Below, piece by piece: positions 10,101 through 17,548 of a stretch of DNA of 64,000 nucleotides (positions within the stretch are counted from its first letter, which is position 1; each line of letters begins with the position of its first letter). The notes beneath the pieces were generated by a model. That model saw only the letters and a list, made by a program, of their open reading frames with translations, had not been told where the DNA came from and did no database searches. The stretch covers positions 4,960,001 to 5,024,000 of the forward strand of contig NZ_JBBODF010000001.1 of NCBI RefSeq assembly GCF_038002825.1, written 5' to 3'. The DNA is from Paenibacillus sp. FSL H8-0048. GTDB taxonomy: Bacteria; Bacillota; Bacilli; Paenibacillales; Paenibacillaceae. Position numbers and translations under genes: made by a program.

Positions 10101-10226
10101 ATCCGGGCGGCGGGCATGAAGGCTGTGGGCATCGGGGCGGCCGGGCAGCTTGGCACGGCCGACCTGGTGCTGCCTTCTACGGCGGAGCTGGATGCCGGGA
10201 AGCTGCTTGAGCTGTTCGCGCGTTAG
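7125..10226 (+). CDS. Fusion enzyme: GH65 glycoside phosphorylase plus beta-phosphoglucomutase
   Basis: This 1033-residue cytoplasmic protein joins two consecutive pathway steps. Residues about 45-800 are a GH65 alpha-glucoside phosphorylase, with HYFWDTEMYMLPFF, the catalytic acid Glu533 in TGPDEYTAIVNNNAYTN, and the phosphate-binding HDSSLSPCIHS motif. Residues about 815-1033 are a beta-phosphoglucomutase of the HAD family: nucleophile Asp823 and Asp825 in FDLDGVITD, the EAHYLAW cap histidine, SASLNAP and GKPDPEIF. The first half would release beta-glucose 1-phosphate and the second would convert it to glucose 6-phosphate. Disaccharide specificity (maltose, kojibiose, nigerose or trehalose) is not readable. 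The start at 7125 has GGGAGGAGA eight bases upstream; a 12-bp tandem repeat directly after it encodes TEIS repeats. Confidence 0.93.
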   Translation: MRPETRTEISTEISTEISTEISTEIRAEMKIKMKSCEHPPALYPYREWSIEEEHYEDEYNQRSESVFALGNGYIGMRGNFEEGYHGKAGTSVAGNYLNGFFDSEPVVYPEGAFGYPSRNQAMLNVSDARIIRLSIEGHEFRLDQGKLHRYKRRLDMRSGMLHRELEWESPAGQRVLLVIRRMVALAHKHLAAIEYAVTALNFSGTLKFDSAVDGEIRRPEATDDPRLGAGSALPSLLLEDTGYDEASGDLWMKQRTRHTRFALLTAVSHALQAKSGRKMSHQLIGQRISVCYAAAVRSGETVTLTKYITYHTSRDYGEEELPGRSAEALALAKELGFAGLAEEQQAYLDGFWAHADVEISGDPALQQGIRFNAYQLLQSVGRDGATNIGAKGLTGEGYEGHYFWDTEMYMLPFFTFTQPEIARALLDFRYATLGKARERAAVMSQKGALYPWRTIDGEENSAYFPAGTAQAHINADIAYGLKQYVQATGDMDFLVSRGAEILFETSRFWADLGHYNPARGGTFCIDAVTGPDEYTAIVNNNAYTNLMVQDQLQYAYETALLLQRDYPADYERLRQAIGLTPEEPEGWRDAAAAMFIPFDEPLGIYAQDDTFLSKQKWDFEHTPADRYPLLLHYHPLVIYRHQVLKQADLVMALFLLGDKFSLADKLRNYHYYEPLTTHDSSLSPCIHSIMSAEIGDLDGAYRYFGRTVRMDLDDINHNAKDGLHMAAMAGSWMSIVNGFGGMRLAQGELSFTPVLPEQWESYRFKVTVGGQLLDIFVEREAAVYTLLEGTTLEIRHRGQPLRLLPQKPVRISLAQRLEAVIFDLDGVITDSAEAHYLAWQALADELGVPFGREKNERLKGVSRMESLEIMLEGSGLANLPEAGKLRLAEKKNDHYRQMIGRITPADLLPGIRELLDSLRGRGIAVGLASASLNAPLILERLGAARWFQAVADPAVLRKGKPDPEIFLQAAERLGVPPGNCIGVEDAAAGVAAIRAAGMKAVGIGAAGQLGTADLVLPSTAELDAGKLLELFAR
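7131..7208 (+). repeat. 12-bp tandem repeat at the 5' end of the phosphorylase fusion gene
   Basis: Four exact copies of ACGGAGATAAGT (7143-7190) are flanked by degenerate copies on both sides. They are in frame and encode repeated Thr-Glu-Ile-Ser. Copy-number changes would keep the frame, altering only the length of a charged N-terminal tail ahead of the GH65 domain. Confidence 0.9.
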
Positions 10227-10296
10227 CCGCTGGCGGTAGGCGGTATCGGACAGCGGAATTGCTGTCCGTATAGTAAGGGAGCAGGCGTGTGGCCGA

Positions 10297-10474
10297 TGTA
10301 TGCGGAAAACCGAATACAATGTGTTGCGAGAAGGCGTGCGGGCCCAGTGTATGCGAAAAGCCGAACACATTATGCTAGTGCGAGGGCTAGTGAGCTGAAT
10401 ATATGCGAAAAAGCGAACACAATTTGTTGTGCGAGGGCTAGTGGACCAAATGTATGCGGAAAACCGAATACAAT
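10297..10474 (+). repeat. 51-bp-class tandem array, family A (4 units)
   Basis: Cores of the form TGTATGCGGAAAACCGAATA begin at 10297, 10348, 10400 and 10451, spaced 51, 52 and 51 bp. The about 30-bp segments between cores are also related (GTGTTGCGAGAAGG or similar). The array is head to tail. The short open frames it creates arise because 51 is a multiple of three; no ribosome binding site supports them. Confidence 0.85.
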
Positions 10475-10542
10475 GTGCTGGCGAGAAATAGAACGTTATT
10501 TACTCAAGAGCCGATTTTGTTCATATTACACACCATTATTAT

Positions 10543-10578
10543 GAGATTAAACAAGCCTCTGCAGCTATGCAGAGGCTT
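10543..10578 (+). repeat. Hairpin repeat G, copy 1
   Basis: A perfect stem AAGCCTCTGCA/TGCAGAGGCTT with a GCTA loop is preceded by GAGATTAAAC. The whole 36 bp recur identically at 11263-11298. The two copies flank the low-GC gene at 10649-11020. Confidence 0.85.
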
Positions 10579-10648
10579 CCTTCGGTGTACGCCCAGCATG
10601 GGCGTCATCTCTAGGGTAAGAAGCAGAGAGCCGGAGTACTATACTTGT

Positions 10649-11020
10649 TCAACTATCATTCGACGTTAATTCAACTCTTTCCGAAATATTTTTACTTATT
10701 TCTTCAGGATTTTTAATGCCAATGATCAACTTTGATATTTTGAACTTACCAACTTTAAAGCTATCCAAATCGAAATGAAGAGTTTCTAGCTCATTCTCAA
10801 AAAAGTGCAGTTGAAAACCACCTTTTGATCTGAATAACCCATTTCTCTTTTCTCCTAATAAAGCACCATATAGTTTAAAAGCATTTGGTATCGGTCTGCC
10901 TGTTGTTATTCCCTTGATTGAAGAGTATGGAATTTGCAACCCTTTATCTAATTTTAAAAAGGGTGAGTTTCCAAGGTCGATATTTACGTGGGTTTCCATT
11001 AGTTGAATTTTACGTTCCAT
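10649..11020 (-). CDS. Small hypothetical protein, PH-domain-like
   Basis: This 123-residue soluble protein has no signal peptide or membrane segment. Alternating strands (DKGLQIPYSSIKGITTG, FQLHFFENELETLHFDLD) and a C-terminal helix recall small bacterial PH-like domains, but this is only a pattern impression. The start at 11020 is preferred over 11041 because a GGGGGAATC site precedes it at a suitable distance. The gene is clearly richer in A and T than its surroundings and lies between two identical 36-bp hairpin repeats 720 bp apart, suggesting a separately acquired segment. Function unknown. Confidence 0.6.
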   Translation of the reverse strand: MERKIQLMETHVNIDLGNSPFLKLDKGLQIPYSSIKGITTGRPIPNAFKLYGALLGEKRNGLFRSKGGFQLHFFENELETLHFDLDSFKVGKFKISKLIIGIKNPEEISKNISERVELTSNDS

Positions 11021-11486
11021 ATTTTGATTCCCCCATTCCATTTATTTTACAAAATATAATTACATATAATACCACAAAACCCTCTTTTCATAAAAAAGTC
11101 TAAGCTCTTCCCGTTAGCTTAACGCATGCCGCCTACTACTCCCTTCAGGGGAATATATTTGATGCTGCTAATACACTTTTGAATTATTTGGAAAACTTGG
11201 TTAAACTAAAAGATGATACGGGTTTGTGCCAATAGGACACAGAGTAGACCACTAACACAATTGAGATTAAACAAGCCTCTGCAGCTATGCAGAGGCTTGT
11301 TCTGCTACACTCATATATGCAGCGATGTATGGAGTTTTGTTCGAGGCCAACTTTCGGCAATAGATGTATTCTGTACAATTAAAAACCGTAAAAAGGCAGA
11401 ATTTCTTCTTCTAAGTGTAGTCTGTACAACTAAATTTGCCCAAAAGGGCGGGAACCGGGTACGGCTGGCATTTTAGTTGTACGAAA
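11021..11486. other. Intergenic region with hairpin repeat and left half of a family D array
   Basis: Apart from hairpin repeat G copy 2 (11263-11298) and the first three cores of a family D array (11365-11486), nothing recognisable is present. Short AT-rich frames here lack ribosome binding sites. Confidence 0.6.
11263..11298 (+). repeat. Hairpin repeat G, copy 2
   Basis: It is identical over 36 bp to 10543-10578 and in the same orientation; the sequences diverge immediately afterwards. Confidence 0.85.
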
Positions 11487-13146
11487 GAGACAATTTCATA
11501 ATTCAAAACCCTTGCTATACCTGGTTTTTTTGAGCATAGAAAAAGGAGTACCTCCCCAAATTCTCGAAGTTATAGGTGACGAAACCAACACCCGAGAAGA
11601 AAAGAGGTAATCCCTATCTATTCTATTCGACAAGAAGAACTGTTTTCCTTTGAGGAATTGCTCCAGATGGCTCCGGAAGATAAATATAGCCAAATCTTTG
11701 AACACTTACATTTAGCTCCAGTTCTGTTCGCACTGCGGAAAAAGAGCCACCGTGGACGGCCTGAAAAACTAAACGTACCTGCCATGATCTACTCGCTGCT
11801 GATTGCCAAAATGGAGAACATCGAGTTTGTCTCTGCCTTGGTCCGGCGATTGAATCATAGCCACGAATTTCGAGTCCAGTGCCGGTTTACGGGCTCGGAC
11901 AATATTCCCAGTCAGGCCTCCTATTCTCGTTTGATTCACGCCCTAGCGCAAACGGGAATGCTGGAACAACTTCAGGATCGCCTAGTCACCTCTGCCCTAG
12001 AAGAAGGTTTTGTGAGCGGCACCCATCTGGCTGTGGATTCCTCGATGGTTGAGGCATGGGATTGCCAATTTAGCGAATCAGCCTCCAAGCGTCGTGCGGC
12101 TCGCCGGGAGCAAAAGAAAGGCGAAGCTCCGGGGGCCGAACAACTTCAGCTCGAACATCAAGAGCCTGAGCCGAAGGCGGTGAACGCGCCGCTGAAGAAA
12201 CCCAGGTACAGCAAGCCAGGTCGTCCATCCCAGGCCGAAAAGGAACGTCGGCGCGAGGAAATGGAAGCCTATGAACAAAGTCTCGGACCGTTCCAGAAAA
12301 CCATTGAAGCGATGTTGCCGTACACGTACGATGAACTGCTGACCGAGTTGCCCCGGCATGCTGCGCGTTGTGATAAGAAAAATACGAAGGGCCGAATGAC
12401 CAGCTATTACGGGTTCAAGGCGAATCTGCTAGTCGACACGGACAGCCAGTATATCCTCAGTGGGCTCTTTAGTTCGGCCAATCCGAATGACCAGCGTATG
12501 GCGGTCGTCCTTCTCAAAGGCCTGCTCCTAAAGTTTCCGATGCTAAAGGTCAAGCATATCTTGGGCGACAAAGGCTACGACTGCGCGGCAATCTACCAGT
12601 TGATTCATACGCTCGGCGCCTATCCTGCGATTTCCCTGATTCACCATAAAGACCCGCCTGCAGGAATGAATCTGGATTACACGCCGGTGTGCGCTCAAGG
12701 ACATACGTACCGTTACGACAGTTTTGATGCCAAGTATGAGACCCTGAAGTACACCCGGCCTAGCGAATGCAAAGGCTGTGAGCTTTCCGGTTCCGATTGC
12801 CAAAAAGTGTTTAAAATTCGCATGCAAACGGATTTGCGGTTGCACACTTATCCCGCCAGAGGTAGCGAAAGTTTTACCACCCTGTACAACAAGCGGACGG
12901 CCGTGGAGCGTGTGTTTGCCTATCTCAAAGAGTATTTCGGGATGAAACGCACACGTCACCGGGGTGTCCGGGCAAGTGTCGATTTCCAGCTCAGTACGCT
13001 CGCGTACAATTTGAGTAAGTTTGCATTAGACAAATTGAATCAGCAGTTGAGAGACTCCCAGCAAGTGGCCTGATTTTTTTAAAAAATATGACCTTAGATT
13101 TTGGACCAATCTTGCTTTTCAGTAAACTGAATTATGAAATTGACTC
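11487..13146 (+). mobile_element. Insertion sequence (1660 bp) with IS1182-like transposase
   Basis: The ends are 19-bp inverted repeats with one mismatch: GAGACAATTTCATAATTCA at 11487-11505 and its complement at 13128-13146. They are flanked by a 5-bp direct repeat, CGAAA (11482-11486 and 13147-13151), read as the target duplication. It carries one transposase gene. The intact ends and clean duplication point to a fairly recent insertion. The family assignment rests on the appearance of the transposase only. Confidence 0.88.
11658..13073 (+). CDS. Transposase of the insertion sequence, IS1182-like DDE type
   Basis: At least 471 residues. An N-terminal DUF772-like segment (KSHRGRPEKLNVPAMIYSLL) is followed by a DDE domain with LAVDSSMVEAW (first Asp), LGDKGYDCAAIY (second Asp) and NKRTAVERVFAYLKEYFGM (Glu), consistent with an intact catalytic triad. 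The start is uncertain. TTG 11658 is the nearest standard start codon, but the frame stays open upstream to about 11590, and the residues just before it (SIRQEELFSFEELLQ) look like genuine transposase N-terminus. An AAAGAGGT site at 11601-11608 would fit a non-ATG start near 11616-11625. A start-codon mutation in this copy is possible. Confidence 0.88.
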   Translation: MLQMAPEDKYSQIFEHLHLAPVLFALRKKSHRGRPEKLNVPAMIYSLLIAKMENIEFVSALVRRLNHSHEFRVQCRFTGSDNIPSQASYSRLIHALAQTGMLEQLQDRLVTSALEEGFVSGTHLAVDSSMVEAWDCQFSESASKRRAARREQKKGEAPGAEQLQLEHQEPEPKAVNAPLKKPRYSKPGRPSQAEKERRREEMEAYEQSLGPFQKTIEAMLPYTYDELLTELPRHAARCDKKNTKGRMTSYYGFKANLLVDTDSQYILSGLFSSANPNDQRMAVVLLKGLLLKFPMLKVKHILGDKGYDCAAIYQLIHTLGAYPAISLIHHKDPPAGMNLDYTPVCAQGHTYRYDSFDAKYETLKYTRPSECKGCELSGSDCQKVFKIRMQTDLRLHTYPARGSESFTTLYNKRTAVERVFAYLKEYFGMKRTRHRGVRASVDFQLSTLAYNLSKFALDKLNQQLRDSQQVA

Positions 13147-13286
13147 CGAAATACAGTTAAACGGGTTTTCGGCGTTAAATCAGACGATATAGTTGTACGG
13201 AATACAGTTAAGTACACTACCACTTGCATCTTAATCGGGTGCGACGAGCAAACCCTCAGTCTCCACCTACTTTAAGAGGTAGCCCT

Positions 13287-13367
13287 CCTCAAGTAGTAGC
13301 GCTCGCAGGTATCAGTTCCCTCAAGTATCAGCATCCTCAAGTAGTAGCGCTCGCAGGTATCAGCTCC
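13287..13367. repeat. 33-bp direct repeat pair downstream of the second LacI gene
   Basis: Nearly identical 33-bp copies containing CAAGTAGTAGCGCTCGCAGG begin at 13287 and 13335, a 48-bp period, differing by one base. They lie between the insertion sequence and the stop codon of the minus-strand LacI gene. Part-copies (CAAGTATCAG, CAAGTTG) occur nearby. Function unknown. Confidence 0.8.
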
Positions 13368-13369
13368 AC

Positions 13370-14347
13370 TCAAGTTGTTTCTCCCTCCTCCAGCTCCACA
13401 GGCAGAATGTGCGCAGCGGCCACGCTGTGGCCCTGCACCTGCTGCAGGATCAGGTCCACGGCCAGCTGGCCTATCGCTTCCATCGGCTGGCGGATGGTGG
13501 TGATCGGCAGGTCGAGCAGGCTGCGGAGCGCGATGCCGTCGTAGCCGACGATCTTCACATCCTCCGGGACACGCCGTCCTCTGGTGCGGCAGGCCTTCAG
13601 GGCATAGGCGGCGATGATATCACTGCCTGCAAAAATCCCATCCACCTCAGGATGCTCCGCGAAGAGCTGCCCGAGCAGCTGCTCGTAGGCTTCGAAGTCG
13701 AAGCTGTTGTTGTCGGTATGAAGGGTGACATACTCCATGCTGTGCTGCTTCGCCATATCCTCGAAGGCCACGCAGCGCAGATGGGATAAGATATTCAGCT
13801 TGGGATGCCCGCCGATATGGGCGAGGTGCCGGCAGCCTTTTTGGATCAGAAGAGTGGTAGCCAGCTTGCCTCCCTCATAATTATCCGAGCAGACATAAGG
13901 GATATCCGGTGAGATCTGCCGGTCAAACGTCACCAGCGGCAGATTCATCTGCCGGTAGGCTTCCACCTCCAGCGTATGGCTGCCCATAATAATGCCGTCT
14001 ACCCGGCTTGCGCGCAGCATGTGGATGTATTCCTGTTCCTTCTGCTTGTCCTGCCACGAATTGCAGAGCAGCAGCTTATAGCCCTCCCGGTAGGCATGTT
14101 CTTCAATATGACTGGTCAATTCGCCGAAAAAAGGCAAAGACACATGCGGAATAATCAGTCCGATGATGTTGGATTTCGAGCGGCTAAGGGAGCGGGCCAG
14201 TTCGTTCGGCCGGTAATTCAGCTCCTCCATCGCCTGGTGCACCTTGTGCTTCAATTCCTCGCTTAAGTAACCCCTGTTGTTCAGTACCCGGGATACGGTG
14301 GTTGCCGATACGCCAGCCTTCAGCGCAACGTCTTTGATGGTCGGCAT
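13370..14347 (-). CDS. LacI-family transcriptional regulator (orphan)
   Basis: This 325-residue regulator has an N-terminal helix-turn-helix (PTIKDVALKAGVSATTVSRV), a hinge (YRPNELARSLSRSKSNIIGL) and a sugar-binding effector domain ending in DVKIVGYDGIALRSLLDLPITTI. ATG 14347 is chosen because AGGAGG lies eight bases upstream; the frame is open for 36 codons further but has no better site. No sugar gene adjoins it: the neighbours are an insertion sequence and a c-di-GMP gene. Its target operon is therefore elsewhere or was lost. It is the RbsR/DegA-like kind, but the effector is unknown. Confidence 0.9.
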   Translation of the reverse strand: MPTIKDVALKAGVSATTVSRVLNNRGYLSEELKHKVHQAMEELNYRPNELARSLSRSKSNIIGLIIPHVSLPFFGELTSHIEEHAYREGYKLLLCNSWQDKQKEQEYIHMLRASRVDGIIMGSHTLEVEAYRQMNLPLVTFDRQISPDIPYVCSDNYEGGKLATTLLIQKGCRHLAHIGGHPKLNILSHLRCVAFEDMAKQHSMEYVTLHTDNNSFDFEAYEQLLGQLFAEHPEVDGIFAGSDIIAAYALKACRTRGRRVPEDVKIVGYDGIALRSLLDLPITTIRQPMEAIGQLAVDLILQQVQGHSVAAAHILPVELEEGETT

Positions 14348-14566
14348 GGCCAGGCCTCCTGTCTGAGCAGTCAACTGCAGATTCATTCTAACGTGAGCGG
14401 TCGGCTCTGTCCAATATGGACGGCTGCTGTCGCTTTTTGTTGTTTCTAAAAACATCTTTTCCCCCTATAATTGTATCAAAGCAGTCCCCGTAATGAAGCC
14501 CCATGTATACATTATCCTTCTACTTGTCAGATTCCGATTATGAGATAGATGAACGGGAGTGTGCGA

Positions 14567-17530
14567 ATGAGTGTAGATCATATTCATCTCAGGTTGTTAA
14601 GAAACTTGCTTGTGCCTCTGCTGATCTTCCTGTGTACAACAGGCCCGGCAGGAGCTGCATTCGCCGCAGCCGGGGAGCTTCCCGCCCGGAACGTGCTGGT
14701 GCTGCATTCTTATCAGAAGGGCTTCGCCTGGACCGATGACCAAAGTGCCGGAATAGAGGAACGTCTCAAGGGCACGGCAAATCCTCCCGTCATCTACACT
14801 GAATATATGGACTGGAAAAGGTACCCCACGCAGGGGAACCTCGAACATTTCTACGAAACCATCCGCTTCAAGTATCAGAACATCCATATTAATACGATCA
14901 TTACAACGGACGATGCGGCGCTTAGCTTCGCGATGAAGTACCGCCATGAGCTTCTGAACGATGCTCCGATTATTTTCAGCGGGGTCAACGAGCTGGGGGT
15001 GGACAGCCTCGCGGATAGGCGCAACATGACAGGCGTTATTGAGAAAATTGATGCTGCGCCTACCCTCCGCATGGCCATGGACCTTAACCCTTCTCTGAAA
15101 AAGGTGTATGTCGTCTTCGATAATTCGGAGAGCGGGCTGTCGACCGGCCGGATGGTGATGGATCAGATCAGCTCCTTGAATCCGGGGCTGGAACTGTTCC
15201 CCATGAACCGCATGTCCATGGAACAGATCAAAGCTACCGCATCGGCATTGTCCCCGGACAGCATTGTGCTGATGACTACATATTATAGTGACTCAACCGG
15301 AAGAATTGTGGAGTTCGACAGGTTCGCAAGCGAGCTGGGCAAGAGCAGCAGTGTTCCGGTGTATCATATCTATGATTTTGGATTGAACCATGGCGCCTTC
15401 GGCGGGAGCCTGATCAGCGGCAGAATGCAGGGGCAGACGGCGGCAGATCTGGCGCTGCGTATCCTGAAGGGGGAGCGTGCCGGGGATATCCCGGTGGTGA
15501 CCGACAGCAATGTACGCAAGGTATTTGATTACAATGAGCTGCAGCGCTTCCAGATATCACCGGATAAGCTGCCGAAGGGCAGCGAAGTAATCAACAAACC
15601 GTTCTCCTTCTATCAGACCTACAAGGTGCTGGTGCTAAGCATCGTGGCTGCTTTTGCGGTGCTGGTAACCTTCATTATGGTGTTGTTATTCTATGTGCAG
15701 CTGGTCAGAAGGATTAGAAGCAACCTGGAAAAAAGCAATGAACGCTTCAGCCTGGCAACCTACGGCTCGGATGCGGTAATCTGGGACGTTGATATGTCTA
15801 CGATGATATACTATTTCTCGGACAGCTGGTATGAGGTGCTCGGATATGCCCGGGATGAGCTGAATGAGAGCCGCGGCGGCTGGCGGGATATCCTCCATCC
15901 GGAGGATGCCGAGCAGGAGAACCGGCTGCGCATCCAGCACTTGGAGGGTCGTTCTTCTTACTACTACGCTGAATACCGGATGCGCAGCAAGGCAGGCGAA
16001 TACAAGTGGTTTCAGGCGCGGGGCAAGGTGCTGCGTAATGCGGGCGGCGGATATATCCGGTTTGCCGGGTCGATGGTGGATGTGACGGACCGCAAGGGCT
16101 ATGAGAGCAAGCTGCAAACGAGCTATCAGGAGCTGGAATCGACCTATGAGGAGCTGACTGCCCTGCAGGATGAGCTGCTGGAGCAGTATAACAAGGTGGT
16201 GGAGAATCAGGCGCTGCTGCAGACCAGTGAGGAGAAATACCGGCTGCTGGCTTATAATGACGTGCTTAGCGGTCTGCCGAACCGGCTGTCGTTATCCGAG
16301 GAGCTGCAGCGGTTCATTGAAGAGCACTCCGGCGGTCATGCGGCGCTGTTCTTCCTGGATATCGATAACTTCAAGTACATTAATGATTCCATGGGCCATA
16401 CCTTCGGGGATGAGCTGCTGGTGCAGGTGGGTGAACGGCTGCTTAGCCGCGCTGACGGGCGCAGTAAGCATTTTCGCTTCGGCGGCGATGAGTTTGTGAT
16501 TCTGTTCAAGGATGTGGCTGAGGCGGGTGAGGTAATCCGCTATGCGGATTCCCTGGTTCAGGGCTTCAAGGAGCCGTTCCAGCTTCATGCGAGTGTGGTG
16601 CATATCTCCGCGAGCATCGGAATTGCAGGGTACCCGGAGAACGGGAAGAATGCGGAGGAGCTCCTGAAGAATGCCGACATTGCCATGTACAAGGCCAAAG
16701 AAGCAGGCAAGGGCAGCTATATGATCTACGGGCATGAGATGCAGCAGTATTTTGACGAACGGATGATTATTGAGAATCACTTAAGAAGCGCGGTATCCAA
16801 TAATGAGCTGTCGCTGCATTACCAGCCGCTGGTGGATACCGGCACAGGTGAGCTCTGGGGCTTCGAGGCGCTGATCCGCTGGAACAGCCCGGTGCTAGGC
16901 TTCGTCTCCCCCTTATCCTTCATCAAAATTGCCGAGGATTGCCGCCTGATCGTCCCCATAGGTGAGTGGGTGCTGCGCGCCGCCTGCCGGTTCACTAAGG
17001 ATCTGCAGAATCAGGGCTATGAGGGCTATCATATCTCAGTCAATATCTCGGTCATCCAGCTGATGCTGGATGACTTCACAGACCTGGTGCTGGGCGTGCT
17101 GGAGGATACCGGGCTTGCGCCGGAGTATCTGGAGCTGGAGATTACGGAATCGATCTTCATGGAATCCTTCGAGGCGATCAGCTCCAAGCTGGAGGCACTC
17201 AAGGAGAGAGGCATTGGCATTGCGCTGGATGACTTCGGAACGGGCTATTCCTCACTCAGCTATCTGAAGCAGCTCCCGATTACTACCCTGAAGATCGACA
17301 AGTCCTTCATCGACAGCATCGATACCCCGAACAATATGTCGCTGGCCAGCTCCATCGTCACCATCGGCCATGAAATGGGACTGAACGTTACCGCTGAAGG
17401 GGTGGAGACCCCGGAGCAGCTTGCTTTTCTGGAGCGGACCCGCTGTGATAAGATTCAGGGCTACTATATCAGCAAGCCTATTCCTGAGAAAGAGGTCGCG
17501 GGCTGGGTGGCGGGGCGGATTGCGGGCTGA
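14567..17530 (+). CDS. Membrane-bound GGDEF-EAL protein with ABC-substrate-binding-like sensor
   Basis: This 987-residue c-di-GMP enzyme has a signal anchor (about 12-35), an extracellular ABC-substrate-binding-like domain (about 45-330, starting NVLVLHSYQKGFAWTDDQ), a second membrane helix (about 350-385), a PAS domain, a short coiled coil, GGDEF (FRFGGDEFVILF) and EAL (WGFEALIRW, DDFGTGYSSLSYLKQLP, EGVET). Both catalytic motifs look intact, so synthesis, degradation or both are possible. No RxxD inhibitory site precedes GGDEF at the usual spacing. ATG 14567 follows GGGAG by seven bases and is preferred to 14549. A c-di-GMP riboswitch lies 4.3 kb downstream. Confidence 0.92.
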   Translation: MSVDHIHLRLLRNLLVPLLIFLCTTGPAGAAFAAAGELPARNVLVLHSYQKGFAWTDDQSAGIEERLKGTANPPVIYTEYMDWKRYPTQGNLEHFYETIRFKYQNIHINTIITTDDAALSFAMKYRHELLNDAPIIFSGVNELGVDSLADRRNMTGVIEKIDAAPTLRMAMDLNPSLKKVYVVFDNSESGLSTGRMVMDQISSLNPGLELFPMNRMSMEQIKATASALSPDSIVLMTTYYSDSTGRIVEFDRFASELGKSSSVPVYHIYDFGLNHGAFGGSLISGRMQGQTAADLALRILKGERAGDIPVVTDSNVRKVFDYNELQRFQISPDKLPKGSEVINKPFSFYQTYKVLVLSIVAAFAVLVTFIMVLLFYVQLVRRIRSNLEKSNERFSLATYGSDAVIWDVDMSTMIYYFSDSWYEVLGYARDELNESRGGWRDILHPEDAEQENRLRIQHLEGRSSYYYAEYRMRSKAGEYKWFQARGKVLRNAGGGYIRFAGSMVDVTDRKGYESKLQTSYQELESTYEELTALQDELLEQYNKVVENQALLQTSEEKYRLLAYNDVLSGLPNRLSLSEELQRFIEEHSGGHAALFFLDIDNFKYINDSMGHTFGDELLVQVGERLLSRADGRSKHFRFGGDEFVILFKDVAEAGEVIRYADSLVQGFKEPFQLHASVVHISASIGIAGYPENGKNAEELLKNADIAMYKAKEAGKGSYMIYGHEMQQYFDERMIIENHLRSAVSNNELSLHYQPLVDTGTGELWGFEALIRWNSPVLGFVSPLSFIKIAEDCRLIVPIGEWVLRAACRFTKDLQNQGYEGYHISVNISVIQLMLDDFTDLVLGVLEDTGLAPEYLELEITESIFMESFEAISSKLEALKERGIGIALDDFGTGYSSLSYLKQLPITTLKIDKSFIDSIDTPNNMSLASSIVTIGHEMGLNVTAEGVETPEQLAFLERTRCDKIQGYYISKPIPEKEVAGWVAGRIAG

Positions 17531-17548
17531 GGTGAACGGTTGCGGTTC

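Larger units (their letters stand above)
10227..10648. other. Convergent intergenic region filled with repeats
   Basis: It lies between the ends of the phosphorylase fusion gene (+) and a small minus-strand gene. It contains a family A array and one copy of a hairpin repeat, listed separately. No gene is supported. Confidence 0.7.
11365..13215. repeat. 51-bp-class modular repeat, family D, split by an insertion sequence
   Basis: Forward cores TGTATTCTGTACAATTA (11365) and TGTAGTCTGTACAACTAA (11416) are 51 bp apart. Inverted cores TTTAGTTGTACGAAATACAG (from 11472, continuing at 13152 after the insertion) and ATAGTTGTACGGAATACAG (13190) follow. Between the inverted cores, AGTTGTAC starts at 11475 and 13191, 1716 bp apart. 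Subtracting the 1660-bp element and one 5-bp target duplication leaves exactly 51 bp. Confidence 0.85.

Noticed and set aside
9147..10370. 407-codon minus-strand frame opposite the phosphorylase fusion
   Set aside because: Antisense shadow of a strongly recognised GH65/HAD gene; composition is not protein-like and no start signal is present.
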